A DNA stretch of 64,000 nt from Bacterioplanes sp965233665 (GCA_965233665.1 CBDDTG010000015.1:1-64000), one strand, 5' to 3'; numbered from the stretch's first letter, positions 1-9,718 are shown. Made by a program: numbers and translations. Notes: a model not told the origin generated them from the letters alone.

Positions 1-363
1 TAAGCGCTCGATGGATAATGCATTGCTGCCCTGCAATGAGCGAAAACGCTTTAATTGCCGCTCGGCATTGGCCAATACCGACTGCGCTTTGTCGACCTGA
101 GCATCGATTTCTTCTAGGTCCAACGCAGCCAACACTTGCCCAGCACTTACCTCACTGCCCTCTTCCACACGGACCTTGCGCACCAAACCTGGCACCTTAA
201 ACGCGAGGGTTTGCTCAGACTGGTTTTCTAACACGCCGCTGATGCGCACTGTTTGGGCATAAGATTCGGGAACGAGGCGTTGCGTCTCGACCATCACCGC
301 AGGCTGAGCCATGGCCATGGTTGTCAGCAGGCTACTAAAAAATACGATCCACCGGGCTTTCAT
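1..363 (-). CDS. RND efflux periplasmic adaptor (MFP), N-terminal part
   Basis: The gene starts at the ATG complementary to 361-363 and runs off the left edge, leaving about 121 residues. It begins with a signal peptide (MKARWIVFFSSLLTTMAMA, cleavage probably after AMA). A lipoyl-like half-motif follows at about residues 45-80 (GLVRKVRVEEGSEVSAGQVL), then the start of an alpha-helical hairpin (EIDAQVDKAQSVLANAERQL). That order is typical of membrane-fusion proteins that link an inner-membrane RND pump to an outer-membrane channel. The pump gene presumably lies outside the window. Upstream are a perfect palindrome and a divergent AraC-type gene. Substrate cannot be inferred. Confidence 0.85.
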   Translation of the reverse strand, partial: MKARWIVFFSSLLTTMAMAQPAVMVETQRLVPESYAQTVRISGVLENQSEQTLAFKVPGLVRKVRVEEGSEVSAGQVLAALDLEEIDAQVDKAQSVLANAERQLKRFRSLQGSNALSIERL

Positions 364-389
364 TGTTGTTCCTCTTATCAGCCGGAATA

Positions 390-418
390 CAGATATGTTT
401 ACACTGAAAACATATCTG
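390..418. promoter_or_regulatory. Perfect inverted repeat, probable operator of the efflux adaptor promoter
   Basis: CAGATATGTTT (390-400) is repeated exactly as its reverse complement AAACATATCTG (408-418) around a 7-base spacer. It lies 27 bases upstream of the adaptor start, where a repressor would block transcription. The size and shape recall AcrR/TetR-type operators of RND pumps. The adjacent AraC protein would normally bind direct repeats, so the cognate regulator may lie outside the window. Confidence 0.6.
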
Positions 419-596
419 GCCACAGCTGTGACAGAGGGTCAACATCAACGCACTGTTGCACACAGAAAACGACGAAAGTGATCGACTTTGCGGGTCTATT
501 TATGCCTGAGAACGGAAGAAAATCGCCAGATCTGACATTGATCTTGCCAGGCAAGCCATTAGAGTAAAAGCTCTAGATCAACTCAGGTGCGCAACC

Positions 597-1613
597 ATGG
601 ATGCCACTCACTGCCCACGAGAAACCTTGCATCTGGCTTTGACGGTGCTGGCTCGCAATGGCATTCGCCAACCACATAAGCAACTGCCAAAACTTCAAAG
701 CTGGCTAGGAAGTACCCATAAACCGCCCAGCTGGAACGACTTAGTCGCCTTGCTCCGCCAAGCACAAGAATTGACCGGCAACCCGACATTAATGCTGGAA
801 TTTGGCATGCTGCTGGGCCTTCAACATGGTTTAGAAACGCCACAACGGCTGCCACGCAGCTCACCGCTAGAACAACTTTGGCGCTTTGAGATGCAAGCCC
901 AAACAGTGCAATTACACTGGCGCTTAGCCGTTAACGATCCGTGCGGGCTGACGGAGCTGCTGCTGGCATACACCCATAGCCGCTACCCAATCAGTCGCGA
1001 TCACGATCAGCTGTTGCTGCATTTGCCATTTGCCAAACCGGCCCATGCTCACCTGTATGCCTTCTATATACCACTGCCTATCGAGTTTGCTAGCGACAGC
1101 CTGGCGCTGTCGAACACTGCACCGTTTTGGCCATGGCAAATACAGCTCGGCGCAGAGGCGCTGCCATCAACCTATGTTGCGGACAAAGCACCGCTGACAG
1201 CGGCTCGCGTAGTGGTCGAAAAAACTCTAAATGCCCTACGAGCCAACCTGACCAACCCGCCTTTACAGCAACACATCGCGCAGCGCTTATTGCTATCGGA
1301 GCGTACGTTCAAGCGCCGCCTACAAGACTGCCAATGCTGCTATCAGGAGTTGCTGAGCGATCTGCGCTTGCGCCTCGCCTGCCAATGGCTAAATCAAGGC
1401 CAGATCTCGGTAAGTGACATAGCCCAACGGTTGGGCTATGCCAACGTGGCGAATTTTTCTAAGGCGTTTAAGAGATGGGCAGGCTGCCCACCGACGCGGT
1501 GGCATTCCTGGTCAGTTAGCGCACCTATAGCCGTAGAAGAAGCAAAGGAAGCATCAGAATTCAACAGCCAGAGCTCAGTGACAGATGAGCAGCTACTGCC
1601 AGCAATGCGGTGA
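597..1613 (+). CDS. AraC-family transcriptional regulator
   Basis: This 338-residue protein has an N-terminal region of about 200 residues resembling the arabinose-binding-like domain of OruR/GliR-type AraC regulators. Two helix-turn-helix motifs follow at about 225-305 (QQHIAQRLLLSERTFKRRL, then SVSDIAQRLGYANVANFSKA), which is the AraC signature. The final 35 residues are an acidic, low-conservation tail. It is divergent from the RND adaptor, with 233 bases between starts, so it may control that pump. This is inference from position only. The ligand is unknown. The ATG at 597 is the first Met of a frame that keeps the whole sensor domain. Confidence 0.85.
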   Translation: MDATHCPRETLHLALTVLARNGIRQPHKQLPKLQSWLGSTHKPPSWNDLVALLRQAQELTGNPTLMLEFGMLLGLQHGLETPQRLPRSSPLEQLWRFEMQAQTVQLHWRLAVNDPCGLTELLLAYTHSRYPISRDHDQLLLHLPFAKPAHAHLYAFYIPLPIEFASDSLALSNTAPFWPWQIQLGAEALPSTYVADKAPLTAARVVVEKTLNALRANLTNPPLQQHIAQRLLLSERTFKRRLQDCQCCYQELLSDLRLRLACQWLNQGQISVSDIAQRLGYANVANFSKAFKRWAGCPPTRWHSWSVSAPIAVEEAKEASEFNSQSSVTDEQLLPAMR

Positions 1614-1704
1614 CATAGCCACATTCAAATAGCCAACTTTTAAACTCTTAATCGTTCGCCAATACAGGCACCCAAGCAGCAGCGAAGACATAACGTAGAG
1701 ATAC

Positions 1705-1736
1705 AAAAAAAGCGGATACGTTAAACGTATCCGCTT
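1705..1736 (-). terminator. Rho-independent terminator of the TonB-dependent receptor
   Basis: A perfect 13-base inverted repeat (AAGCGGATACGTT at 1710-1722 and AACGTATCCGCTT at 1724-1736) is followed on the minus strand by seven T residues (A-run 1705-1711). It lies 27 bases after the receptor stop codon. It may also stop read-through from the AraC gene. Confidence 0.9.
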
Positions 1737-1762
1737 TAGTGTGCTCAATAAGAGTTATTTAA

Positions 1763-4378
1763 TTAGAACTCGTATTCAACAGAACCTAAGAACGTGCGAC
1801 CTGCCGTGTCATAGAGACTCAGCGCAATCTCACGAGACTCATCCCAGTTATCAGCAGCGATAGACGGGTCTTCGTCCGTCACGTTGCGAATACCGAAAGA
1901 CACTTTAGCGTTGTCCATTGCATTCCAAACAACGTTTACAGTGTGCATGCCCCATGAGTCATACTTGCCACCGGTCGACGTTTTTACACCGTCTGTGTAA
2001 TTGTAAACCCAGTTAGCATCAACAGCACCGTAGGAGTAACCCATGGTTGCACTGGCGCGAAACTCCGGATAACCCGTTGAGCTGGTTGCCGTACCAACGC
2101 GGCGCAGTGTTGCAAAAGGCGTTTCTTCTGTATAGGTGCGTAGTTTCGCCACCTGCAACTCAGGACTAAAGATACCTACATTGGTGTCCAAGCTGTACTG
2201 AACTCGCAAGTCCATGCCGCTAACTTCTTGGCTGTTCAGGTTAGCAACAGCATTGATCAAGCCACATTCAGGAGGAGTACCAGTTACACAACGCGATAAC
2301 GTACCTGGAACACCGTTCTCACTAGGGTTACGGTTAACAATGATACCAGCAGGCAAGCTACCAGATTGCTCCAGAGTCATGATGTCTTGCTCGCTGAGGC
2401 TAGCGATAACATCGTCTACTTTTACCTTATACCAATCTAAGCTAACCATAAGATTGTCAACAGGTTCTGCAAAGATACCAAAGTTAAACGAAGTTGAAGT
2501 CTCTGCTTCCAGCTCAGGGTTACCGGTTTGGAAAACCTCATACTGGGCAGTTTGACAGTCTTCGCCAAAAAGACCTTGTGCTTCACAACGAGTGGTATCT
2601 TTAAAGCGCTCGAATGACTGCGCAGGTTTAGAATAGATATCCGTCAGGTTAGGTGCCTTAAACCCTTGGCCAGCAGAGGCACGCAAAGTCAGACGCTCAA
2701 ATGGTGAATAGCGCAATGCAATTTGCGGAGACAACTGAGAGTCAAAGTCACTGTAGTCATCAAAGCGAGCAGCAACAGTTACATCAAACTCGTAAGTAAT
2801 CGGCAGGAACATTTCACCATAGGCCGCCCAGCGATCACGCTCACCAGAAGCAGAGTTACCGGCAGAGCCGATAATGTTCTGAGCTTCTCGCTGAGTATCA
2901 TACAGATCACGGTACTCTTCTCGTGCGGTTTCAACACCAACAGCCCAACCTACGTTTGAACTGAGACCGAAGTCCAATTCACCATCGAAGTTAACCATGA
3001 AGGCGTAATAGTCAGTGGCCAAGTCACGAGACAGTGTCGCCGCACTCTGGTTCACTGCATCACGGTTATCCTCACTGCCTGGGTTCAGGAAGTCATACTC
3101 ACCATCCGCCACCAAGCGCTCAATTTCAGACTTGATGATATAAGTCCGGCCTTCTTCATTGGCATCGTAGTTGTACTGCTGAGCAGCCACACTGTAGTTG
3201 ATGCCTGTATCGAATACTTGGCCTTCAATACCAACAGTGGTATCGAACTGAATAGACGTGGTGCTATCGTCACGCGGCCCATGCGCTGTAAAGCGGTGGA
3301 ATAAGTCGTAGTCTTCGCCACGGTCATTTAGCGGTGCATCCCCAGCAATACGAAAGAAGCCAACTGCTGGTGCAAATCGACCGAAGGTTTCCATCTTGCT
3401 GATGCGATTTTCTAAAAACAGAGTGTGAGTTTCACCGATATTCTGGCGTGCATTCATAAAGGTAGAGAAGCGCTCAGACCCCATAGTGATAGCAGCAGAA
3501 CTGGTGTAATCGTAACCACAAACATCACCAGAAGTACCGAAAGCATCCTTAACGACGACAAAGCCATCGCGTGAACAGTCGTCTACCAAGAAAGACTCGG
3601 TAAATCCGGTGTTAAAACCGGTATTACCGCCTGGGCTAATACCGCTGGTTGCGGCAATAGCCGGCTTATCGTTGGTGTAACTCGACTTCGCATAGTCACG
3701 GTTTGCAGCATAAACTGGATCCTTACGCTGCCAATCCAAAGAGAATACCAAACTCGAGTCTTTATCAGATGCACCATAAGTTACTTTTACAGCATTGGTG
3801 TTTTCATCACCGTGTGAGCCATGCTCACGACTGTATTTTACTTTGGTGCCGTTGTAGTCGCTTTTCATGATGATGTTAACAACACCACCAATGGCATCGG
3901 CTCCGTATACGGCAGAGGCGCTGTCTGTCAGCACTTCGATACGCTCAACTGCAGACATAGGGATGGTGTTCAAGTCGACTGCTGAAGAGCCAGTGAACGG
4001 AGTACCCGGGACACGACGGCCGTTAATCAACACAGCTGTGCGATCCGCGCCCAAGCCACGCAAATCGATCAGAGCAGCGCCACCAAAACTGGAACCAGAC
4101 TGCTCACGATAAGAACCCAGCGAGTTATAAGGCGTGTTACGCAGGGCATCCGCGACGTTTTCCAAGCCGGCTGCTGCCATCGCGTCACCATCTAAAACGG
4201 TCACGGGACGAGGTGAGTCATTTACGGTGGTTGAAATCCTTGAACCAGTTGCGATCACCTCTTCGATGACCTCATTTGATTGAGTTTCTGCAGCCATCGA
4301 CACCATTGGCACAGCGGCCAAGGATGCTGTACCGATCGAGCCGAGAATGATAGCTCGGGACAGAAGGGTTTTTCTCAT
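1763..4378 (-). CDS. TonB-dependent outer-membrane receptor
   Basis: An 871-residue outer-membrane transporter. The signal peptide ends near VSMAA (about residue 30). It is followed by a TonB-box-like stretch (EEVIATGSR), a plug domain at about 55-170 (VTVLDGDAMAAAGLENVADAL, LIDLRGLGADRTAVLINGRR, IERIEVLTD-like VERIEVLTDSASAVYGADAIGGVVNI) and a beta barrel ending in the terminal phenylalanine EYEF. Three close cysteine pairs in the barrel probably form loop disulfides. The length and plug resemble the broad nutrient receptors of marine gammaproteobacteria rather than a classic siderophore receptor. It is divergent from the peptide-type ABC operon, which makes peptide uptake a reasonable but unproven guess. 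A ribosome-binding site (GGAGAG) precedes the ATG, and a strong terminator follows. Confidence 0.92.
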   Translation of the reverse strand: MRKTLLSRAIILGSIGTASLAAVPMVSMAAETQSNEVIEEVIATGSRISTTVNDSPRPVTVLDGDAMAAAGLENVADALRNTPYNSLGSYREQSGSSFGGAALIDLRGLGADRTAVLINGRRVPGTPFTGSSAVDLNTIPMSAVERIEVLTDSASAVYGADAIGGVVNIIMKSDYNGTKVKYSREHGSHGDENTNAVKVTYGASDKDSSLVFSLDWQRKDPVYAANRDYAKSSYTNDKPAIAATSGISPGGNTGFNTGFTESFLVDDCSRDGFVVVKDAFGTSGDVCGYDYTSSAAITMGSERFSTFMNARQNIGETHTLFLENRISKMETFGRFAPAVGFFRIAGDAPLNDRGEDYDLFHRFTAHGPRDDSTTSIQFDTTVGIEGQVFDTGINYSVAAQQYNYDANEEGRTYIIKSEIERLVADGEYDFLNPGSEDNRDAVNQSAATLSRDLATDYYAFMVNFDGELDFGLSSNVGWAVGVETAREEYRDLYDTQREAQNIIGSAGNSASGERDRWAAYGEMFLPITYEFDVTVAARFDDYSDFDSQLSPQIALRYSPFERLTLRASAGQGFKAPNLTDIYSKPAQSFERFKDTTRCEAQGLFGEDCQTAQYEVFQTGNPELEAETSTSFNFGIFAEPVDNLMVSLDWYKVKVDDVIASLSEQDIMTLEQSGSLPAGIIVNRNPSENGVPGTLSRCVTGTPPECGLINAVANLNSQEVSGMDLRVQYSLDTNVGIFSPELQVAKLRTYTEETPFATLRRVGTATSSTGYPEFRASATMGYSYGAVDANWVYNYTDGVKTSTGGKYDSWGMHTVNVVWNAMDNAKVSFGIRNVTDEDPSIAADNWDESREIALSLYDTAGRTFLGSVEYEF

Positions 4379-5212
4379 TAGATTCTCTCCAAGTTGAAGC
4401 CGTTAGGGTTAGGCTTCCTCTTCGTTCCTGGTGCCGCATGTCACGCAGCACATCGATTTTTATCTCCGCTATAACGGAAACTGTCGGGCTTCCAAAAGCA
4501 GAACACGGGCCAATGTAACAGATAGTTCATAAAGAGTTGGTAGCTAGTTCCATAAATTATAAGCAACCTGAGTATTCACTAAATAAATAAACCCATCAGC
4601 ACGGGAATTGGCGGCATATCCAGGGCTTATTTCTGATAACTTTTGTCATAACAGGCCACATTCGAATTTTCTTCGTTTTGACCCTTGCTTTTTTGCACCA
4701 ATCTGATGCACCCAAAGACACCCAGGTAACATTTTAGTGCGCGTGTAACTTTTCGTAGCTAAGGGTTAACACTTTGGTGTTACCCGCCCATCTATATGGA
4801 TATTTTTATTAATAGACAAGAAGAGATATGCAAACCTTTGATTCTTGGTGGATTTGAATCAACGCAACAGAAAGCCAACAACCCGCTGCAGGGCCTGCCA
4901 TAGACGCACTGAGGGGTTGAGGACATAGGTATTAGAAACAAGACCCAAGCACCATAAGCGAGCCAGTATTAGTACCAATGCGACTTGCCAGACCCAAGTC
5001 AAAGCCGTACATTTGCCGACTTTGTCAGCGACTAACCACCGCTGGCGTACTTTATGCTAAGGGATGCAACGCTGCCCATTAGGCACTTGGAAGTCTCTGA
5101 TTTATGGCCGTTTTACACGAACGATCGTAGCCAGAGGCAACCTGGATAAATTAACCGAACTGGCTGTGTAGCGGCCACAAGCTGACACAGTAACCGAGTC
5201 CGAGTAATCACC
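4379..5212. other. 834-base gene-free region between divergent transport genes
   Basis: I find no convincing protein or tRNA gene here. It must contain the promoters of the receptor (left) and the ABC operon (right). One hairpin-like element is visible: GGGTTAACAC at 4763-4772, loop TTTG, and GTGTTACCC at 4777-4785, with one unpaired base. The composition is more AT-rich around 4520-4860 than in the flanking genes. An unannotated small RNA or regulator binding sites are possible. Confidence 0.5.
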
Positions 5213-7366
5213 ATGAACCTTGTTCAACAACTTAGCGCATTGTTGGCCCTCACCCTTGCGGTGAGTGGCTGTAGCGATGCAAATTGGAATGACCCCAACC
5301 CGACATCCAAGAGCGAGGAAGTTACTTACTACTTTAGCTTCTTGAATCGTCCAAAGCATTTGGACCCCGCTCGTTCATACAGCGCCGATGAGTCACAGTT
5401 CATCGATCAGATCTACGACCCCCCGTTGCAATATCATTATTTAAAGCGCCCTTATGAACTGGAGCCCGCCACGCTGACCCAGATGCCGGAAGTGTATTAT
5501 CTGGATGAGCAAGGTCAGCGCCTGGCTGACGATGTCGAAGACCCCGCTTACACCGTTTATGAATTAACGTTGAAGCAAGGCATCATGTACCAACCGCATC
5601 CGGCGTTTGCACGCACCGATGACGGTAACTTCACCTATGATTTTGCCACCGAAGAAGACAGCGCCAGCTATGTGACGCTGAATGACTTCACCGAAATGGG
5701 CACCCAAGAGCTGACCGCTGAAGATTATATTTATCAAATTAAGCGCCTGGCCGACCCCAAACGTCTCGCCCCGCTGCGCGGTTTGCTCAGTGAATACATT
5801 GTTGGCATGAAGGAGTTTAGCCAAGAAGCCGCTAAACGCCGTGAAGGCATGGACAGCAACGACTGGCTGGACTTGCGCGACATGGAAATGGAAGGCCTGG
5901 AGCTGGTGGACGATTACCGCTTCCGCATCAAATTAAAAGGCATTTATCCACAATTCCAATATTGGTTAGCGTTTCACTTCTTCGCTCCCGTCCCTTGGGA
6001 AGTCGACCGTTTCTACCACATGCCCGGCTTACCTGAGCGCAATATCACGCTGGACTGGCACCCCGTCGGTACTGGCCCGTTCATGATGGTTGAGAACAAC
6101 CCAAGCTCGCAAATCGTATTGGAGCGCAACCCCAATTATCGCGAAGACTTTTACCCCAGCGAAGGCATGCCAGCAGATAAAGAAAATGGCTTGCTGGCGG
6201 ATGCCGGTAAGCGCTTGCCGTTTATTGATCGCGCCGTATATCGCTTGGAAAAAGAAGCCATTCCGCGCTGGACCAAGTTTATGCAGGGTTATTATGACCA
6301 ATCGCTTATTGCTAACGACAGCTTTGACCAAGCCGTCGACATGGGCAGCGATGGCATCAACCTCAGCGATGAAATGCAAGCTAAGGGCGTGACCTTAGAT
6401 AAGGCCATTAAGCCATCTACATTCTATCTGGGCATGAACATGCTCGACGATGTAGTTGGCGGCGACTCAGAGCGGGCACGCAAACTGCGCCAAGCCATCG
6501 CCATTGCCTACAACACAGAAGAATACATTCAGATCTTTTCCAATGGCCGCGGTGAGGCGGGCATGAGCCCAATACCACCGGGTATTTTCGGCACCCAAGA
6601 AGGCGAAGCAGGCATCAACCCACTGGTATACGACTGGGTCGATGGCAAACCACAGCGCAAGTCTATTGAAGAAGCCAAGCGCTTACTGGCAGAAGCCGGT
6701 TATCCCAATGGCCGTGATGAAGAGACCGGTGAGCCACTGGTACTCAACCTGGACATCACCACCACCAGCGCAGCCAAATCACGACTAGCATGGATGCAAA
6801 AGCAGTTCGAAAAAATCGACCTGCAGCTGAACATTCGTGCCACAGACTACAACCGCTTTAAAGAAAAAATGGAAACCGGTAATGCCCAGATTTATTCCTG
6901 GGGTTGGTTGGCCGATTATCCGGACCCTGAAAACTTCCTATTTTTATTGTATGGGCCTAACTCCCAAGTTGATTCAAAATCTGGGGTTAACTCGGCCAAC
7001 TTTAAAAATACTCGCTACGATGAGCTGTTCGAGGAAATGAAGCTGTTGCCAAATGGCCCAGAGCGCATGGCAGTCATTCGCGAAATGGTCGACATCGTGC
7101 GTACCGAAGCGCCTTGGGCTTCTATGTACCATGGCCATGACTACATGCTGAACAACGCGTGGGTCACTAATGCCAAACAACACGGTATTTCTAAAGCGAC
7201 GCTGAAATACATCAATATCGATCAGGACCTGCGCCGCGAGAAGCAAAGCGAGTGGAATAAGCCCAACTTATTGCCACTACTTCTGGTGATCTTGCTGATT
7301 GCCGCACTCGTTGTTCCCGCCATCATGGTGTATCAGCGCCGCCAGAAACAGACGATTGGAGAGTAA
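5213..7366 (+). CDS. Peptide-type ABC transporter substrate-binding lipoprotein (SBP family 5) with C-terminal membrane segment
   Basis: A 717-residue solute-binding protein of the oligopeptide class. The N terminus has a lipobox (LAVSGC, acylated Cys20). The body carries family-5 features such as HLDPARSYSADES, the HPVGTGPFMM segment (about 285) and WLADYPDPENF (about 565). Typical members have 500-600 residues and no membrane segment. Here the C terminus adds a hydrophobic helix at about 686-705 (LLPLLLVILLIAALVVPAIM) followed by a basic tail (YQRRQKQ). That implies anchoring in the inner membrane at both ends. It is the first gene of a four-gene operon, with 7 bases to the next start. It probably binds peptides, but the ligand is not shown by the sequence. 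Confidence 0.9.
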   Translation: MNLVQQLSALLALTLAVSGCSDANWNDPNPTSKSEEVTYYFSFLNRPKHLDPARSYSADESQFIDQIYDPPLQYHYLKRPYELEPATLTQMPEVYYLDEQGQRLADDVEDPAYTVYELTLKQGIMYQPHPAFARTDDGNFTYDFATEEDSASYVTLNDFTEMGTQELTAEDYIYQIKRLADPKRLAPLRGLLSEYIVGMKEFSQEAAKRREGMDSNDWLDLRDMEMEGLELVDDYRFRIKLKGIYPQFQYWLAFHFFAPVPWEVDRFYHMPGLPERNITLDWHPVGTGPFMMVENNPSSQIVLERNPNYREDFYPSEGMPADKENGLLADAGKRLPFIDRAVYRLEKEAIPRWTKFMQGYYDQSLIANDSFDQAVDMGSDGINLSDEMQAKGVTLDKAIKPSTFYLGMNMLDDVVGGDSERARKLRQAIAIAYNTEEYIQIFSNGRGEAGMSPIPPGIFGTQEGEAGINPLVYDWVDGKPQRKSIEEAKRLLAEAGYPNGRDEETGEPLVLNLDITTTSAAKSRLAWMQKQFEKIDLQLNIRATDYNRFKEKMETGNAQIYSWGWLADYPDPENFLFLLYGPNSQVDSKSGVNSANFKNTRYDELFEEMKLLPNGPERMAVIREMVDIVRTEAPWASMYHGHDYMLNNAWVTNAKQHGISKATLKYINIDQDLRREKQSEWNKPNLLPLLLVILLIAALVVPAIMVYQRRQKQTIGE

Positions 7367-7373
7367 TTAGTCC

Positions 7374-8348
7374 ATGCTTACTTATATTATTCGGCGTTTG
7401 TTGTACGCCATCCCGATTTTGATTGGCGTTAACCTACTAACGTTTGCACTGTTCTTTATGGTCAATACACCTGACCAAATGGCGCGTGTGCAACTGGGTG
7501 AAAAACACGTTTCCGAAGCTGACATCGAGCAATGGAAAGCGGATCGCGGCTATAACAAGCCGCTGTTCTTCAACACCCAACCTGACAGCGATGGTGTATT
7601 AACCGACACCATCTTCTTTGATAAATCGATCAAACTGCTGGCCTTTGAATTCGGCAAGTCCGATGAAGGCCGCTCCATTGGTGCCGACATCAAAGAGCGC
7701 ATGTGGCCATCGCTGGCGGTATCGATCCCGACCTTTATCGTTGGCATTCTGGTGAATATTTGTATCGCTTTGCTGGTGGTGATGTTCCGTGCTACCAGTT
7801 TTGAGGTCGCTGCCATGGCCTTTTGCGTGATGCTGCTGTCTATTTCACCAGTGTTTTATGTGATTGGCGGTCAGTTCTTCTTTGCCAAGCTGTGGTCATT
7901 GGTACCAATTTCTGGCTACCTCCCTACTGAGCCGTGGCGCTTTATTATTTTACCCGTGATTGTCGGGGTCATCGCCGGCATTGGTGCAGGCACACGCCTC
8001 TATCGCACTGTGTTCGTCGAAGAAGCCAACAAAGATTACATCCGTACCGCTCGCGCCAAAGGTGTGCCTGAGTTGACGGTTTTGTTCCGCCATTTGCTAC
8101 CGAATGGCATGATCCCAGTACTGACCAGTGTGGTGGTGATTATTCCATCACTGTTTATGGGCAGCCTGCTAGTCGAGTCTTTCTTCGGCATTCCAGGCCT
8201 TGGCAGCTACACCCTGGATGCCATTAACGCCCAGGACTTCGCCATTGTGCGCTCTATGGTTTTCTTAGGGTCTGTCCTCTACATCATTGGTCTGTTGTTG
8301 ACCGACATCTCCTACACACTGGTTGATCCGAGGGTGAAGTTGTCATGA
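7374..8348 (+). CDS. Peptide-type ABC transporter permease, DppB/OppB/YejB class
   Basis: A 324-residue inner-membrane permease. It starts with the family hallmark MLTYIIRRLLYAIPILIGVNLLTF. Several hydrophobic segments follow, with the cytoplasmic EAA coupling loop at about 220-240 (RTARAKGVPELTVLFRHLLPN), then a C terminus ending in DPRVKLS as in DppB. It would form the channel with the next gene's product. The stop overlaps the next start by 4 bases (ATGA), indicating translational coupling. Confidence 0.93.
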   Translation: MLTYIIRRLLYAIPILIGVNLLTFALFFMVNTPDQMARVQLGEKHVSEADIEQWKADRGYNKPLFFNTQPDSDGVLTDTIFFDKSIKLLAFEFGKSDEGRSIGADIKERMWPSLAVSIPTFIVGILVNICIALLVVMFRATSFEVAAMAFCVMLLSISPVFYVIGGQFFFAKLWSLVPISGYLPTEPWRFIILPVIVGVIAGIGAGTRLYRTVFVEEANKDYIRTARAKGVPELTVLFRHLLPNGMIPVLTSVVVIIPSLFMGSLLVESFFGIPGLGSYTLDAINAQDFAIVRSMVFLGSVLYIIGLLLTDISYTLVDPRVKLS

Positions 8349-9718
8349 AGCCGGTTATTCTTTGGAGTGATGTGCTGATCTTTATTTTGGTCATCAGCCT
8401 CACTGCGTTTATTGTTCAATTACGTAAAAGCCCGCAGGCGCGTGAGCGCTGGCGCTCAGTTTTCACCAACAAAGTTGGCTTGGTGAGCTTTGTTGTTATT
8501 TTGTTCTACGTGTCCGTCGCCTTACTCGACTCGCTGCATTTCAGGACAGCTTTGCCAAGCAATGGCGACGACCCGCAGCAGGCAACGGCTTATAGCAACG
8601 AAGTTCAGTCGGTGCTGGACTTAGCGCTGTCAAATCTGCACGCCAGCAATGAAAAAACTTACTCTGCGCCCTTTGCTATTCACTCGTTTGTTAAAGAAAA
8701 CTTAGAAGCAGAAGACGGCAGTATTTATCGTGATTACGCCCGTTTAGAGCACGCGGGTCAGCACCTTGAAAGCGAAGCTGACCGCGCTGGCGATATTCTG
8801 TGGCGCAGCCTGGTCGCCATCATGACGGGCTTGTTAATTGCTGCGGCTTTGATTGCCCTACACAAGTTTGTATTGCGCCGTGGCGGTGATAGCGACATTC
8901 CCTGGAATGCTGCCTACGTCACCATCGCCATTTTAAGCGCCATGGCTTGTTGGGTAATTCAACTGAGCGAGGTGTATCACGTCATGGGCACCAATAAGGT
9001 CGGTGCCGATGTAATGTACAGTAGCATTAAAGCCATTCGCACCGGTGTGTTAATTGGTACGCTGGCGACCATGGTCACGCTGCCATTTGCCATTATTTTG
9101 GGCATCAGCGCGGGTTACTTTAAAGGCTTGGTCGACGACATTGTTCAGTACATTTATACGACCTTAAGCTCGATTCCGAGCATCCTACTGATTGCCGCTT
9201 CTGTGCTGTTAATCGATGTGTATATCGAGACCCATGCCGAAGACTTTAACCTGACGATTTTGCGCTCTGACTTTAAGTTCCTAGCACTGTGCGCCATCTT
9301 GGGTCTGACCAGCTGGACCACCCTGTGCCGTCTGTTGCGCGCAGAAACCCTCAAGGTAAGTCAGTTAGAATACGTGCAAGCCGCCCACGCGTTTGGTGTT
9401 AGTCACAGCAACATTATTACGCGTCATATTTTGCCCAACATTACCCACATCATTTTGATTACCCTGGTTCTCGACTTCAGTATGTTCGTACTGGCGGAAG
9501 CACTGCTGTCATACATCGGTGTCGGCGTTGACCCAAGCATGCACAGCTGGGGCAACATGATTAACGCAGCCCGCTCTGAACTGTCCCGCGACCCATTCGT
9601 CTGGTGGCCGGTGATTTCTGCCTTCCTGTTAATGTTTACCTTGGTATTGGCAGCCAACCTGTTCTCAGATGAAGTACGTAATGCGTTTGACCCGCGGACT
9701 GTTAAGGAGGGTAACTGA
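8345..9718 (+). CDS. Peptide-type ABC transporter permease, DppC/OppC/YejE class, enlarged
   Basis: This 457-residue permease is about 150 residues longer than typical DppC. The C-terminal 230 residues are the standard transport domain, with the EAA loop QAAHAFGVSHSNIITRHILPN at about 340-360 and an ending FDPRTVKEGN. The extra part lies between the first hydrophobic segments and the core. It includes a soluble stretch of about 90 residues (around 75-155) and two more likely membrane helices (VAIMTGLLIAAALIAL and AAYVTIAILSAMACWVIQL). The stop shares one base with the start of the ATPase gene (TGATG). Confidence 0.9.
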   Translation: MKPVILWSDVLIFILVISLTAFIVQLRKSPQARERWRSVFTNKVGLVSFVVILFYVSVALLDSLHFRTALPSNGDDPQQATAYSNEVQSVLDLALSNLHASNEKTYSAPFAIHSFVKENLEAEDGSIYRDYARLEHAGQHLESEADRAGDILWRSLVAIMTGLLIAAALIALHKFVLRRGGDSDIPWNAAYVTIAILSAMACWVIQLSEVYHVMGTNKVGADVMYSSIKAIRTGVLIGTLATMVTLPFAIILGISAGYFKGLVDDIVQYIYTTLSSIPSILLIAASVLLIDVYIETHAEDFNLTILRSDFKFLALCAILGLTSWTTLCRLLRAETLKVSQLEYVQAAHAFGVSHSNIITRHILPNITHIILITLVLDFSMFVLAEALLSYIGVGVDPSMHSWGNMINAARSELSRDPFVWWPVISAFLLMFTLVLAANLFSDEVRNAFDPRTVKEGN

